This document shows, in pieces, positions 20,821-20,959 of a stretch of DNA of 20,959 bases. Position 1 is the first letter of the stretch, and each line of letters opens with the position of its first letter. Made by a program: the position numbers and the translations under genes. The DNA is from a bacterium (lineage in GTDB: Bacteria > Patescibacteriota > Patescibacteriia > Patescibacteriales > JALTFF01). The notes beneath the pieces are model-generated. The model was not told the DNA's origin and did not search any database. It was given only the letters and a program-made list of their open reading frames with translations. The stretch is from assembly GCA_027007465.1 (NCBI GenBank), contig JALTFF010000081.1, positions 1 through 20,959 of the forward strand, read 5' to 3'.

Positions 20821-20959
20821 TTAAAATCCTGTGCTTTTATTTTTAAAGCTCCATTCTGTTGAATGTTTATTTTTAAAGTCCCATTCTGTTGAATGTTTAT
20901 TTTTAAAGTCCCATTCTGCAAAAGATGGACTTGGACTTGCCGATACTGAAGCAGAAGGA
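20821..20959 (-). CDS. C-terminal end of a repeat-containing tail-type protein
   Basis: The minus-strand frame enters from the right edge and ends at TAA 20823-20821. The visible 45 residues are a Ser/Pro/Ala linker (PSASVSASPSPSF) followed by three decapeptide repeats, EWDFKNKHST, EWDFKNKHST and EWSFKNKST, then GF. At DNA level the repeats are a 30-bp tandem unit (roughly 20834-20922). Ser-Pro-Ala linkers with short aromatic repeats are common at the ends of phage tail and surface proteins in uncultured phages. The gene is directly upstream of the 515-aa tail gene. The N-terminal part lies outside the window, so its full function cannot be given. Confidence 0.78.
   Translation of the reverse strand, partial: PSASVSASPSPSFAEWDFKNKHSTEWDFKNKHSTEWSFKNKSTGF

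Noticed and set aside
1..20959. tRNA or rRNA genes
   Set aside because: No cloverleaf with a T-arm GTTCRA-type sequence or CCA-proximal acceptor stem was recognised by eye on either strand. A tRNAscan run would be decisive.
1..20959. Alternative genetic code or Bacteroidetes-type promoters
   Set aside because: TGA acts as stop in several ATGA overlaps, so it is not recoded. The promoters are TTGACA/TATAAT, not the -33/-7 type, although the Shine-Dalgarno-poor starts would otherwise have suggested such hosts.

Overview
The window is part of an AT-rich genome of a tailed double-stranded DNA phage, or a phage-like element, of an unidentified bacterium. The evidence is a complete head-packaging block on the minus strand (small terminase, large terminase, portal, acidic scaffold, HK97-type coat protein) and a second minus-strand block of large virion genes. 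The standard code fits: TGA is used as a real stop, for example in several ATGA overlaps. The visible promoters are sigma-70-like (TTGACA, 16-nt spacer, TATAAT). Most starts lack a Shine-Dalgarno sequence and read A/T-rich-ATATG instead. I cannot name the host.

Layout. (1) Positions 1-7117, minus strand, read right to left: small terminase, a small membrane protein, large terminase, portal, a 79-aa protein, scaffold, coat protein, three small proteins, and the first codons of a gene that runs off the left edge. The drivers are two tandem copies of one promoter at 7159-7235. (2) Positions 7237-8280: about 1 kb of non-coding DNA made of four families of direct repeats, read here as a replication origin. 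(3) Positions 8283-11029, plus strand: a promoter, a 49-aa leader ORF coupled to a double winged-helix protein (the likely replication initiator), a near-identical second promoter, a strongly structured RNA of about 150 nt, a small membrane protein, a four-cysteine protein and an HNH endonuclease. (4) A bidirectional terminator at 11207-11237, where plus- and minus-strand transcription meet. (5) Positions 11250-20959, minus strand: a 46-aa membrane protein, a 1242-aa polyvalent/ejection-type protein with a zincin motif, a 669-685-aa virion protein, a coiled-coil membrane protein, a FN3 tail protein, a beta-rich tail protein, and the C-terminus of a gene entering from the right edge.

How it works together. 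If the genome is circular, the two minus-strand blocks join through sequence outside the window. They would then form one late operon running from the 7.2-kb promoters round to the terminator at 11.2 kb, with the plus-strand block as a short replication/accessory arm. The most unusual content is non-coding: the structured RNA at 9333-9485 with two long overlapping, crossing helices; similar switch-like structures upstream of the large terminase and downstream of the coat gene; a 150-bp intergenic element in three copies; a duplicated promoter cassette with an inverted 13-bp DnaA-box-like site; and a large excess of the hexamer CGCCAT/ATGGCG across the window.
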